A DNA stretch of 64,000 bases from Sulfonitrofixus sp039714575 (GTDB taxonomy: Bacteria; Campylobacterota; Campylobacteria; Campylobacterales; Sulfurimonadaceae), in assembly GCA_039714575.1 (NCBI GenBank), contig JBDLJE010000002.1:36437-100436 (forward strand). Direction: 5' to 3'. Each line of letters begins with the position of its first letter. Positions within the stretch are counted from its first letter, which is position 1. The notes below the pieces were generated by a model. That model was not told where the DNA came from. It saw only the letters and a program-made list of their open reading frames with translations, and did not search any database. A program made the translations under genes and the position numbers. Below are positions 16,259-24,713 of the stretch, in pieces.

Positions 16259-17445
16259 CCTTCTTTTTCAATAACCAACACCTCGCCAAACGGTACTTCA
16301 CTATAGGCTTCACTGATCCAGATGACCTCATAAAAAGGTTCGACTTCAGGAAAAGTTCCCTCTGTGTCAGAGAAATAGAGCAGCAGCGACGGCGTGTCGA
16401 GCTTCTCATCAACAAGAGTAAAGACAGGACGAAAGTCTGTACCGCCGCCGCCTTTGATCTCTACTTCCAGACGTTCGCCGCTTACGATCTGTCTATAGCC
16501 CTGTATCTTGGCATCACAGACGATCAGGTCGATGATGTAGCTGGGAAAGTGGATAAGTATGGCTTCGACTTCGCTCATAAAAGCGGAGAGAAGTGTCTCG
16601 TCGACCGAACCGGAACTGTCAATGGCAATGGTCAGTCTTAAGGTGTCACTGTAGAGCGAAGGGAGATAGATACCGCTATAGAGCAGTTTTTTTGATGGCG
16701 GCATCATCCGGTAGTTGTCATAATAGTGTCTGTCTATAGCCCGGTAGAGCTCTTTGCGCCAGTCCACTTTAGAGCTGTCAACGATGGTAAAGAAGCGTTC
16801 AATATCGAGAGGAAGATCACCGTGCAGATTCATTTTGTCAAGCGCTTCATTGGCAAACTGCTCAAACATCTCCTCTTCGGCGATCAACTGCTTCTGCTCT
16901 TGGTTCTCCACCTGCATCTGCTCACGTTTTTTATCCGGGTCATGGTCACCCTCCGCATTTTTCAGCTGCTCTTGTCTCTGCTTGTTCTCTTCGTTGAAAC
17001 CGGCCTCATTGGACTCGTCATCGTCAAACTCTTCATTTTGGATCTCATCTTTCAAGATCGCATAGATCTCCTCGGCGTACATCCCCTCAAAACGAGACTC
17101 AAGCACGATCTCCATCGGTGCATCAAGCCCATTCGCCACCAGCATCGTGTTGATAGCGTGGTCGGTCGCCAGCTGCCATAACCACGACATCCGCCCTTTT
17201 TGACGGTTCTCATACGCCAAGGCAGCATGCATGGCACCGTTGGAAAGGGCAAATGCCAGTTCGTCTTGACTGAGGCCTAAAAGATACTCGTCGTTATATT
17301 CAAAGCGGACACCGTCACTGAGATAGGCTTGAATATTATCATTGTGTTTGAGTTCAAGCCTGGAGGCAAGTGTTCCAAAGTAAGGATAGTCCACAAGCAG
17401 TTTCGCCTTGGCTTCGGAGACTTTTTGTTGGAGTTGTGTTGTCAT
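16255..17445 (-). CDS. VWA-like (DUF2201-type) partner of a MoxR ATPase
   Basis: 396 residues from the ATG at 17445, which overlaps the MoxR stop (TAATG); the frame opens further upstream inside moxR. The N-terminal ~170 residues resemble the DUF2201 metallopeptidase-like domain, but the expected HExxH is not seen (GAMHAALAYENR instead). A Glu/Gln-rich linker follows. The C-terminal half is a VWA-like domain with a MIDAS motif (AIDSSGSVDE) and GGGGTDFRPVF. MoxR-VWA pairs act as metal-insertion or assembly chaperones; the client is unknown. Confidence 0.82.
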   Translation of the reverse strand: MTTQLQQKVSEAKAKLLVDYPYFGTLASRLELKHNDNIQAYLSDGVRFEYNDEYLLGLSQDELAFALSNGAMHAALAYENRQKGRMSWLWQLATDHAINTMLVANGLDAPMEIVLESRFEGMYAEEIYAILKDEIQNEEFDDDESNEAGFNEENKQRQEQLKNAEGDHDPDKKREQMQVENQEQKQLIAEEEMFEQFANEALDKMNLHGDLPLDIERFFTIVDSSKVDWRKELYRAIDRHYYDNYRMMPPSKKLLYSGIYLPSLYSDTLRLTIAIDSSGSVDETLLSAFMSEVEAILIHFPSYIIDLIVCDAKIQGYRQIVSGERLEVEIKGGGGTDFRPVFTLVDEKLDTPSLLLYFSDTEGTFPEVEPFYEVIWISEAYSEVPFGEVLVIEKEG

Positions 17446-18440
17446 TATGCAAGCAAGTAAGCAAACTTGCCGACCCACTTGTCAAAGGCTTTTTGCTCGT
17501 CCATCGTAAAACCGGCACGCTGAAGATCTTGAACAACCATGACAGAGAATTCACTTTGCAGATCAAGAGTGTAGTTCAACAGGTTGTCCATGCGCTCTGA
17601 AGAGGGATCTTGAAGAACAGCCATGACCAGACCCGTAGCTAACGCATGAAGTACATCGACCTCCTCAGGGTAGTCGCCTTTACCGCTCTGCAGTATAGCC
17701 TCGATGTCCGGCAGCTTATGCATCACCTTGGCAAAGCTCAAAAACCGTACTGCTCGCTCTTTGCCGATCGCACCGCCGATGGTCTCTAAAAGCAGTTTTT
17801 CATCCATGTCGCTCTTAAGGACAGAACTTACAAATTCCCAGCTTCTCGGTGTTGCGAAACTCTTTTCGTTCAGCGTCGGATCAAACGAAAAAAGGTCATC
17901 ACTTTTATAGCCGATGTAGGCGATAACACGTTCATCCAGACCACTCTCATACGCCCAGTCACGCCAATCTTCGACACTCACGTCCATATCAAGATGCACA
18001 AAACGGTTCGCCAAAGGTGACGGCATACGGTAGACCACACCGCGGTCGCCTTCACGGTTACCGGCGGCAACGATGGCCCAGCCGTCCGGAAGCGTGTACT
18101 CGCCCACTTTTCTGTCAAGTATCAACTGGTACGCCGAAGCCTGAACTGCCGGCGGCGCCGAGTTGAGTTCGTCCAGGAACAAAATACCTTTTCCCTCTCG
18201 CGGCAGAAATGAAGGCGGCGCCCAAAGCGCCTGATGCTCATCTTTGTCATAAAACGGGATGCCTTTTAGATCGGTCGGGTCCATTAAAGAGAGACGAAGG
18301 TCGATAAACTCATAACTGTTCTTCTCTGCGATCTGTTTGACGATCGATGACTTTCCGATACCGGGAGGCCCCCAGACAAACGTAGGGATCTGTGCTTTGA
18401 TCATGGCGGTCACTGAACTGTTGATCTCGTTAGCTCTCAT
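17445..18440 (-). CDS. MoxR-family AAA+ ATPase
   Basis: 331 residues. Walker A GPPGIGKS (24-31), Walker B ILFLDELNSA (D90, E91), sensor 1 AAGNRE, and the arginine-finger region RMPSPLANRFVHLD are all visible. MoxR proteins remodel or activate protein complexes together with VWA-domain proteins. It sits between the BRCT/LRV gene (35-base gap) and the VWA gene (1-base overlap). Confidence 0.92.
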   Translation of the reverse strand: MRANEINSSVTAMIKAQIPTFVWGPPGIGKSSIVKQIAEKNSYEFIDLRLSLMDPTDLKGIPFYDKDEHQALWAPPSFLPREGKGILFLDELNSAPPAVQASAYQLILDRKVGEYTLPDGWAIVAAGNREGDRGVVYRMPSPLANRFVHLDMDVSVEDWRDWAYESGLDERVIAYIGYKSDDLFSFDPTLNEKSFATPRSWEFVSSVLKSDMDEKLLLETIGGAIGKERAVRFLSFAKVMHKLPDIEAILQSGKGDYPEEVDVLHALATGLVMAVLQDPSSERMDNLLNYTLDLQSEFSVMVVQDLQRAGFTMDEQKAFDKWVGKFAYLLA

Positions 18441-18475
18441 TGATTTCCTTTTCGATCTTTTTTATTTCCAAACAA

Positions 18476-19825
18476 CTAAACATCCCAGCCGATATTTTCT
18501 CGCTGGATATGTTTTCCAAAACTCGGGTTCTCTTTGACTGCACGCTCAAGCCGACTGTCCAGCTGAAACTGATAGAGCAGTTCAACAGGTGTCGAAGGGT
18601 TTTTCGCCAGAGCGAGCAGAACCGCTGCATCATGGGACGCAGCGAGTTGATGCAAGATGGCAACATCTGTTTTGGCATTGGCGGCGATCTCACTGCCAAA
18701 CAGTTCTGCGTCCCTGTTAAAAAGCTCTCTTAGCACATCACTCTGTATCTGCTCATTAGTGATCAGGCTGCGCAAGACCTCAACCTTGTCACTTCTGAAA
18801 AGCGTCTCAAAGACACTGCCGTCGATCTGTGCGTTTTTAGCAAGGATGGCCTGAACATCTTCACCTCTCTCCAACAGCCTCTCCTGCATCTCTAGACTTA
18901 TGGTCGGGTTCTCTGCCAAGGCAAGGTTATATTGCTCAAGCAGAGTGGCATAGAGGTCCATGTCCAGTGTTATATGCTTTGCAATATTCTCCGGAAACTC
19001 TTTTAACAAGACCAGGGCAGTCTGATGTTCGATAGTATGGTTTAAAGAGAGTGCCTCATTGATAACAGGCTTAGCCAGGTTTAACAGATACTCCTGCAGC
19101 TGCAGACCAAGATCATGGCGCAGAGCGATCAGCATCTGAATATCATCATTGCCATTTTTCAGCCACTGCTTCAGTACCTTTGTCGATGTATTCGGATGCA
19201 GTGCCACAGCGTTCAAGATCTTCTGAGTCGAGTTGTCACACCCCTCTTTCAGTGCTGTCTGTAACGGTGCCAGAAGTGCTATGGTCTCCGTTAGTTCCAT
19301 GTCAGCACTTTGGTTAAGCAGGTGCATGATCCCCATGTTGGCGTATTGGACATTATGGTTACGCTCGATGTTCTCATAAAAACGGCTGATCAGTGCTGCC
19401 GTAACATCACGATTGTCGTCACTCTCAAAAAAGCCGACGCCCTCCCAGTTGTAGAGCTGCAGCAGACGTAAAAAAAGATCATTGCTTATATGTTTGTTCT
19501 GCAGATACCCCATAAGCCTCTCCCTGTCACCGCTCAACTTCAGGCTCATCAAGAGTTTATTGACATCAATAGCGCTGCACAACCACTTTTCAAGTGCATC
19601 GACCTCAATGATCGGTGCAACATTCTCTGCATAAAGACGGTCAAGTTCTTCCTGTTCTATAGGATTTACCAGGCGTCCCTCAACGATCACTTCCACACCG
19701 TCATGGACATCATCCGCTAGCGTGATGTTGTTGTTGCGCAGCTGCTTGGTAAACTCATCACCGCTCAGGGCTCTGCTTTTGCCAAAGAGTATGATGTTTT
19801 TGTTTCTCAGGGCTTCAAAATTCAT
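18476..19825 (-). CDS. BRCT-like domain plus leucine-rich-repeat-variant protein
   Basis: 449 residues from the ATG at 19825. Residues 1-80 resemble a BRCT domain (NKNIILFGKS, then VEVIVEGRL, then an Asp-Ala-Leu-Glu-Lys-Trp-Leu ending). Residues 190-449 are helical repeats of about 24 residues with the LRV-like pattern LA-NP-T (LAENPTISLEM, LAKNPSTPVELL, AANAKTDVAIL). LRV/HEAT-like repeats bind proteins. It is the first gene of a three-gene unit with MoxR and VWA. TATAAT sits 6 nt before the ATG and there is no Shine-Dalgarno. The BRCT call is tentative. Confidence 0.7.
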   Translation of the reverse strand: MNFEALRNKNIILFGKSRALSGDEFTKQLRNNNITLADDVHDGVEVIVEGRLVNPIEQEELDRLYAENVAPIIEVDALEKWLCSAIDVNKLLMSLKLSGDRERLMGYLQNKHISNDLFLRLLQLYNWEGVGFFESDDNRDVTAALISRFYENIERNHNVQYANMGIMHLLNQSADMELTETIALLAPLQTALKEGCDNSTQKILNAVALHPNTSTKVLKQWLKNGNDDIQMLIALRHDLGLQLQEYLLNLAKPVINEALSLNHTIEHQTALVLLKEFPENIAKHITLDMDLYATLLEQYNLALAENPTISLEMQERLLERGEDVQAILAKNAQIDGSVFETLFRSDKVEVLRSLITNEQIQSDVLRELFNRDAELFGSEIAANAKTDVAILHQLAASHDAAVLLALAKNPSTPVELLYQFQLDSRLERAVKENPSFGKHIQRENIGWDV

Positions 19826-19831
19826 ATAGTA

Positions 19832-19837
19832 ATTATA
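19832..19837 (-). promoter_or_regulatory. -10 box 6 nt before an ATG (leaderless)
   Basis: Minus-strand TATAAT-TACTAT-ATG ahead of the BRCT/LRV gene. The start point is expected at or next to the A of ATG. The stretch to 20065 contains a 7-bp hairpin (AGGTGAC-GTTT-GTCGCCT at about 19930) and no gene. Confidence 0.5.
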
Positions 19838-20065
19838 GTGTTTTTGGGCTAAGGGCTTATGATGGTTGGAATTTACAAGCTTTTTTAAAGAATAGTATTG
19901 AGAGCGGCATAACAAACAGTGTAAATAAGGTGACGTTTGTCGCCTATCTTCTGTTTGATCTTTACCGTACCATACAAAAAGATCAAGAGTTGGACTATAA
20001 AGCTTCTCAAAAGTCAGTCAAACAAAAAGAAGAGCAAAACTGTATTTGATCGGCTCTTAAAATAT

Positions 20066-20815
20066 TTAGTTTCCTTCCAAGACCTTTTTGATGGTGTAGC
20101 GTGTGTCTTCATCAAGGTTCTGCATGTTTTCCATCATCCAGCGCAAGTAACCCGCATCTTCATGGGCAAGTTCCTGTATGGTCTTGCCTTTATGCTTTCC
20201 AAAACGCATCGGCTTGGTGATAAAGACCGGTTCTTGCGTAAGCGCGACCATCTTCTCAACCGCATTTTCTCCGGGGAATTTCTCCTGCACCGCCTCGCGT
20301 ACTTTAGACAGCAGCAGTTTCAAAAAGAGAACATCGCCCAAGGCGTCATGCGCTTTTAACTCGATGCCAAGATTGGCAGCTTCCGCAGCTTCTTCTTTAT
20401 ACAGCTCTAACGAGTAGCGGAAATACTGCAGACGGTGATAGTCCGAATCAGGAAAGACATGTTTGGAAACGCGAAGAGTATCGATCAGTTTCATCTCCAG
20501 TGAAAAACCCTCTTTTTCCAACATTCCGATGTCGAAGGGTGCATTATGGATGATCATATAGTTGTCGGATGTGTTAAGTTCCAAAAGGCGTTTATAGGCC
20601 CCCATCTCACTGCATGAAGGCTTGCCTTCGATCATATCAGGCGTGATGTTATGTACCTCCATCGCACCGATAGAGAGAGGCACATCGCTGGAGCACAGCT
20701 CATTGTGCGTCTCTGTGGGCTTTCCCGGATCAAGAACAATGTATCCGAGCTGGATAACACGGTCGTTCTCACCGGCGCCTGTTGTCTCGGTATCTAAAAT
20801 AATATATTTTGCCAT
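20066..20815 (-). CDS. DnaQ-like 3'-5' exonuclease (ExoX type)
   Basis: 249 residues. Exo I is YIILDTETTGAGE, Exo II lies in MIIHNAPFDIGML, and Exo III is AHDALGDVLFL, which gives the DEDDh set of acidic residues and His. The C-terminal ~60 residues contain MRFGKHKGKTIQEL, the short FGKxKG domain also found in exonuclease X. A role in DNA repair or recombination is likely. It is not the polymerase III epsilon subunit in layout. Confidence 0.88.
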   Translation of the reverse strand: MAKYIILDTETTGAGENDRVIQLGYIVLDPGKPTETHNELCSSDVPLSIGAMEVHNITPDMIEGKPSCSEMGAYKRLLELNTSDNYMIIHNAPFDIGMLEKEGFSLEMKLIDTLRVSKHVFPDSDYHRLQYFRYSLELYKEEAAEAANLGIELKAHDALGDVLFLKLLLSKVREAVQEKFPGENAVEKMVALTQEPVFITKPMRFGKHKGKTIQELAHEDAGYLRWMMENMQNLDEDTRYTIKKVLEGN

Positions 20816-20865
20816 CGTCGACCTTCGTCTGTAAGTTAGGGATTGGTTGTTGGTAAGATTATAGA

Positions 20866-21249
20866 TTATTGGAAATTAATGTAAGGTTCGGCCTCTAACT
20901 GCTTCATTGCCGCTATGAACATCTCGTTGAGTTCGACATCAAGATACTCTTCGTCTTCCTCAAAACAGAACTTATACGTAAAAAAGCTCATCGCCTGCCA
21001 TTTGACCGTTTTTCGGTTATAGGTAAAACCTTCGACTGCAACAGGCTCGGTCAACTCTTCTAAAAGTGCCGTGATCCGCGCCTTGCAATGTTGTACATCA
21101 TCATTACCAAAGAGTTTACATAACTGCTGCAAAGCGATATAGACATATGGCTCACCCTCTTGAATAGCGGTAAAATAGAGACTGTTTGCCAGCTTTACGG
21201 CATCGTCACTGGGGCGTTTCATGATCGATCGTTTTTCAATCTCTTCCAA
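20866..21249 (-). CDS. Conserved hypothetical cytoplasmic protein
   Basis: About 127 residues. The start is uncertain: AGGAG at about 21260 best fits a TTG at 21249, while TTG at 21258 is too close and ATG at 21222 has no site. The protein is mixed helical, contains QHCKARITALLEEL and an acidic C terminus (FEEDEEYLDVELNEMF), and has no signal or membrane segment. I recognise no family. TATAAT at 21287-21292 precedes it, divergent from the amidase promoter. Confidence 0.65.
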   Translation of the reverse strand: MEEIEKRSIMKRPSDDAVKLANSLYFTAIQEGEPYVYIALQQLCKLFGNDDVQHCKARITALLEELTEPVAVEGFTYNRKTVKWQAMSFFTYKFCFEEDEEYLDVELNEMFIAAMKQLEAEPYINFQ

Positions 21250-21286
21250 CTCTATCAACTCCTATATTTTACGTGATTTTATTTTG

Positions 21287-21292
21287 ATTATA
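21287..21292 (-). promoter_or_regulatory. -10 box of the hypothetical gene at 20866-21249
   Basis: TATAAT on the minus strand, about 40 nt before the chosen start. It lies back to back with the amidase promoter at 21332. Confidence 0.45.
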
Positions 21293-21331
21293 CTGCAGCT
21301 TTTGTTAACCGTTTTTATAGCTTATACTCTA

Positions 21332-21337
21332 TATAAT
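21332..21337 (+). promoter_or_regulatory. -10 box 6 nt before an ATG (leaderless)
   Basis: TATAAT-TAAGAA-ATG ahead of the amidase gene, with no Shine-Dalgarno between. Confidence 0.5.
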
Positions 21338-21343
21338 TAAGAA

Positions 21344-21988
21344 ATGATAAAAGCATTACTCATCTTTGTAACATTTCTCCTCTCTGTTCACGGTCTTGAG
21401 ATCACCCAGAAACCGATCAGTTTTAGCGAACACCGTCAGCAATTGACCTTGGACTATATCCATGAACACTATGGACTCTCCCCTAAGAACATCACTATCA
21501 CTCCCCGTGTCATCGTTATCCACTTTACCGCGATACCGACACTCCAAGGTTCGTTTAATGCTTTTAACAGTGAGGAGCTGCCTTCGAGCCGAAGTGACAT
21601 TTCCGGTAACAGTGCCAGTGCCAACGTCTCTGTACCCTACCTCATCGACACCGACGGGACCATCTATCAGCTGATGCCGGACAACTGGATGGGACGCCAT
21701 GTCATCGGTCTTAACTACAGCAGTATCGGCATTGAAAATGTCGGCAAACTCGGCACACTGACAGAGAAACAGCTGGAGGCGAACATTGCCCTCATTGCCT
21801 ACCTTCAGAAAAAGCATGAGACGATCGACTACCTTATCGGTCACTCGGACTATCGCTGTTTTGAAGAGACGCCGCTGTGGCTGGAGAGAGACAAAAACTA
21901 TCGTACCGAAAAAAATGACCCCGGTGAACTCTTTATGAACAGACTTCATCTTGCCATACCGGCACTGAAAAAAGCACCGTGTAGATGA
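21344..21988 (+). CDS. Secreted N-acetylmuramoyl-L-alanine amidase (Amidase_2 fold)
   Basis: 214 residues. A signal peptide (IKALLIFVTFLLSVHG) is followed by an AmpD/PGRP-type domain: zinc-ligand region VIVIHFTA, the substrate strand SIGIENVG, second His in LIGHSDY, and KNDPGELF near the C terminus, equivalent to the AmpD K..D pair. It would cut the MurNAc-L-Ala bond in peptidoglycan in the periplasm. It overlaps the DUF819 gene by 4 bases (ATGA), which in turn overlaps the epimerase, pointing to a peptidoglycan-peptide salvage operon. Confidence 0.88.
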   Translation: MIKALLIFVTFLLSVHGLEITQKPISFSEHRQQLTLDYIHEHYGLSPKNITITPRVIVIHFTAIPTLQGSFNAFNSEELPSSRSDISGNSASANVSVPYLIDTDGTIYQLMPDNWMGRHVIGLNYSSIGIENVGKLGTLTEKQLEANIALIAYLQKKHETIDYLIGHSDYRCFEETPLWLERDKNYRTEKNDPGELFMNRLHLAIPALKKAPCR

Positions 21989-23121
21989 TCACAGCGCCTC
22001 TCTTCTATCTGTTTAGTGTTGCCCTGCTTGCGGCACTGATCGGTACACTTGAAAAAGTCACAAAACACAAGCTTTTCACCTTTTTGCCCGCCGTTGTATT
22101 GATCTATGCTGCAGCGATGCTTTTAGCGCAACTTGGATTGTGGCAAGAGAGTTCATCCGTACATGACAGTTACAAAAGCGTCAAAACGGTTTTACTGCCG
22201 GCCATGCTCTTTGTCATGCTGCTGCAGATCGATCTTAAAGCATTTGCAGGACTTGGAAGATCACTTATCATCGCCTATGTCTCATCGGTACTCTCGCTCT
22301 CTTTCGCCTTCATCGCTCTTTTCTGGCTCTTCTCGCTAAACCAGGACGCAGCCGGTGTCTTTGCCACACTCGCGGGCAGCTGGACAGGCGGCACGGCGAA
22401 CATGCTGGCCGTGGCAGGCGCACTTGACGTACGCGAAGAGCTGATGGGTTACGCACTCATCGTCGACTCTATCGACTACACTCTCTGGGTGATGACCCTC
22501 CTCTTCTTGGTCGCCTTTGCCCCTGCTTTTAACCGTTGGACCAAGGCACCGCTTCGTTTTAAAACGATCGATGAAGAGGAGTTGCAGGAGAGACATAGCA
22601 TCCGGCCGCTGCCTCTGATCCTTCTTTTTATCTTCTCGCTTGCCATCGCCTACATCAGTAACACGCTCGCTACACTCTTAAGCGGACTGTCACAGACGAC
22701 CTGGAGTGTTCTTTTTGCCACACTTTTTGGGTTAATAGGTTCACGCACACCCCTGAAAAGCGTTGTCGGTTCACCTGCACTCTCCAGTGCTATGTTGATG
22801 TTCCTGATCGCTCTTATCGGCTCGCAAGCCCACCTACGCGGTTTTGGCGAGGTACCGCTTTACTTGGGTGTCGGTCTGCTTATCCTGCTGCTTCATGCAG
22901 TCATTATGGTCATTGTAGCCAAGCTCTTCAAGCTTGACCTCTTCAGCATCGGCGTTGCCTCACTTGCCAACATCGGCGGTGTTGCCTCTGCCCCTATTCT
23001 GGCGGCAGCCTATCACCGCTCTCTCATCGGCATCGCAGTCTTGATGGCTATTATGGGGTACCTGATAGGCACCTTTGCCGGACTGGCGATCGGCTACATC
23101 CTCCAAAGTATCGCCGTATGA
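21985..23121 (+). CDS. DUF819 family membrane permease
   Basis: 378 residues with about ten hydrophobic helices. Family marks are the Gly-rich GSWTGGTANMLAV and the C-terminal ASLANIGGVASAPILAAAYH, which resemble the paired re-entrant regions of sodium-coupled carriers. Its substrate is not established. Its position between a secreted amidase and a dipeptide epimerase, overlapping both by 4 bases, suggests import of murein peptides such as L-Ala-D-Glu (inference). Confidence 0.85.
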   Translation: MITAPLFYLFSVALLAALIGTLEKVTKHKLFTFLPAVVLIYAAAMLLAQLGLWQESSSVHDSYKSVKTVLLPAMLFVMLLQIDLKAFAGLGRSLIIAYVSSVLSLSFAFIALFWLFSLNQDAAGVFATLAGSWTGGTANMLAVAGALDVREELMGYALIVDSIDYTLWVMTLLFLVAFAPAFNRWTKAPLRFKTIDEEELQERHSIRPLPLILLFIFSLAIAYISNTLATLLSGLSQTTWSVLFATLFGLIGSRTPLKSVVGSPALSSAMLMFLIALIGSQAHLRGFGEVPLYLGVGLLILLLHAVIMVIVAKLFKLDLFSIGVASLANIGGVASAPILAAAYHRSLIGIAVLMAIMGYLIGTFAGLAIGYILQSIAV

Positions 23122-24407
23122 TCATCACGGGGATTACACTTGAGATCGAGAAGATCCCGCTTCGTACCCCTTTTATCACCGCACTTCGCAGGGTTGAGTA
23201 TGTTGAGAATATTCGTGTCACGATCCACACAGACACACCTAATATAGGCTACGGTGCGGCACCTGCGACAAAAGCCATCACCGGTGAAGATCTAAAGAGC
23301 ATCTCCAAGACCATCAAAAAGATCATTGCACCCAGGCTTGCAGGCGAGACGTTTGACCTGCCAAAAATTTTAGCTATCCTGCACGCTTGCTGTGAAGGCA
23401 ACAGCAGTGCCAAAGCAGCCGTTGACATGGCACTTTATGATCTTGCAGCGGCATCAAACAATACAACCCTGGTCGAGTTTTTAGGTGCTGACCCCAAACC
23501 CCTTAAAACCGCTGTCACCATTAGTCTGAAAACACCCGAGGAGATGGCTGAAGATGCCGTATCAGCCTTTGGCCGCGGTTTTGAGATCTTAAAGATCAAA
23601 GTCGGCGGCAAAGATGAACTGGATATTCAACGTATTGTTGCTATCAGAGAGGCTGTTCCTGAGGCACGGCTGCTTATCGACGCGAACCAGGCCTGGGGTG
23701 TTGACGAGTCACTCAAGATCATTCAAGCCATAACACCTCTGAACATCGAGCTGATCGAACAGCCTGTTCTCGGCAGTGATATTGAAGGGCTTAAAACGAT
23801 CTCTCAGCAGAGCGGCATTCCGATCTTGGCCGATGAGGCCGTCTTTACCTTGGAAGATGCCCAAAAAGTCATCAAAGAGAAGGCGGCCGACCTTATCAAT
23901 ATAAAGCTGATGAAGTGCGGCGGCATCTCCAAAGCGATCGAGATCATTGAGTATTGCCAGCAAAAAGGTGTTAAATGCATGATGGGTTCGATGTTGGAGG
24001 GACCAACCTCCATCGCACTCACTTCGCAGCTTGTCATGGCCTACTCCGACGCCTTCAGCCATATCGATCTTGACAGTCCGCTGCTCTACAAAAAGATCCC
24101 GACAGGAACCGGACTGAAGTTTTTCAACAATACCATCGAACTTGAGACTGAAGAGTTCTACTCACTCTATATCTTAGAATGTGCAGACAATACTCTGTAT
24201 ACAGGTATCGCAAAAGAGGTGGAAAAAAGGGTTGAAGATCATAACAGTTCGCCAAAAGGTGCCAAGTACACCAAAGCCCGTCGTCCTGTTATGTTAGTTT
24301 ATGAGGAGAGGCACCGCTCAAAAAGCGCTGCTCTGAAAAGGGAGATAGAGATCAAGAAGATGACACGTTCTCAAAAAGAGAAGCTCATCGTACTGCAAAA
24401 AGTTTAA
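23118..24407 (+). CDS. Dipeptide epimerase fused to a GIY-YIG domain
   Basis: 429 residues. Residues 1-342 are an enolase-superfamily L-Ala-D/L-Glu epimerase: KxK catalytic pair K159/K161, metal ligands D188 (DANQAW), E214 (IEQPV), D239 (ADEAV), and K263/K266 (NIKLMKCGG). Residues 346-429 are a UPF0213/YhbQ-like GIY-YIG domain: YSLYILECADNTLYTGIAK, R371, HN, GAKYTKARRPV and ALKREIEIKK. The last epimerase residues are missing and the frame runs straight into the nuclease module with no stop. It ends the amidase-DUF819 operon. Confidence 0.9.
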   Translation: MIITGITLEIEKIPLRTPFITALRRVEYVENIRVTIHTDTPNIGYGAAPATKAITGEDLKSISKTIKKIIAPRLAGETFDLPKILAILHACCEGNSSAKAAVDMALYDLAAASNNTTLVEFLGADPKPLKTAVTISLKTPEEMAEDAVSAFGRGFEILKIKVGGKDELDIQRIVAIREAVPEARLLIDANQAWGVDESLKIIQAITPLNIELIEQPVLGSDIEGLKTISQQSGIPILADEAVFTLEDAQKVIKEKAADLINIKLMKCGGISKAIEIIEYCQQKGVKCMMGSMLEGPTSIALTSQLVMAYSDAFSHIDLDSPLLYKKIPTGTGLKFFNNTIELETEEFYSLYILECADNTLYTGIAKEVEKRVEDHNSSPKGAKYTKARRPVMLVYEERHRSKSAALKREIEIKKMTRSQKEKLIVLQKV

Positions 24408-24410
24408 AGT

Positions 24411-24677
24411 CTACTCTTCTTCACCTGCGGCACGCATCTCTGCGATCTCTGCAAGGATCTCTTCTGCTTCGTCTTCTTCAAGTTCGCCGGTCATCGCCTC
24501 TTCAAGCATCACTTTAAACTCGGTCTTGAGCTCTTGGAGTTCAGCCAGCTCTTGCTTGACTTCGTCTGTCGCCGTTTTTGCATCATTGATCAGTTCAAAA
24601 AGACCGTCGATCACATCTTCGATCTCAGGGATGATGTCGTTGTTTAACAGGTCTATAAGTTCTTCGGTTTTTGTCAT
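24411..24677 (-). CDS. Small acidic coiled-coil protein
   Basis: 88 residues, strongly acidic (about a quarter Glu), predicted to be one long helical hairpin or coiled coil; no Cys, no membrane segment, no signal peptide. No family is recognised. It is convergent with the epimerase gene, three bases away, and lies upstream of nothing on its own strand that would suggest a function. Confidence 0.65.
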   Translation of the reverse strand: MTKTEELIDLLNNDIIPEIEDVIDGLFELINDAKTATDEVKQELAELQELKTEFKVMLEEAMTGELEEDEAEEILAEIAEMRAAGEEE

Positions 24678-24713
24678 AGGTTATCCTAAATAATATGTTG
24701 GGCGTATTTTAAC

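Noticed and set aside
19937..20359. 140-codon plus-strand ORF
   Set aside because: Most of it is antisense to the DEDDh exonuclease, which has full motifs.
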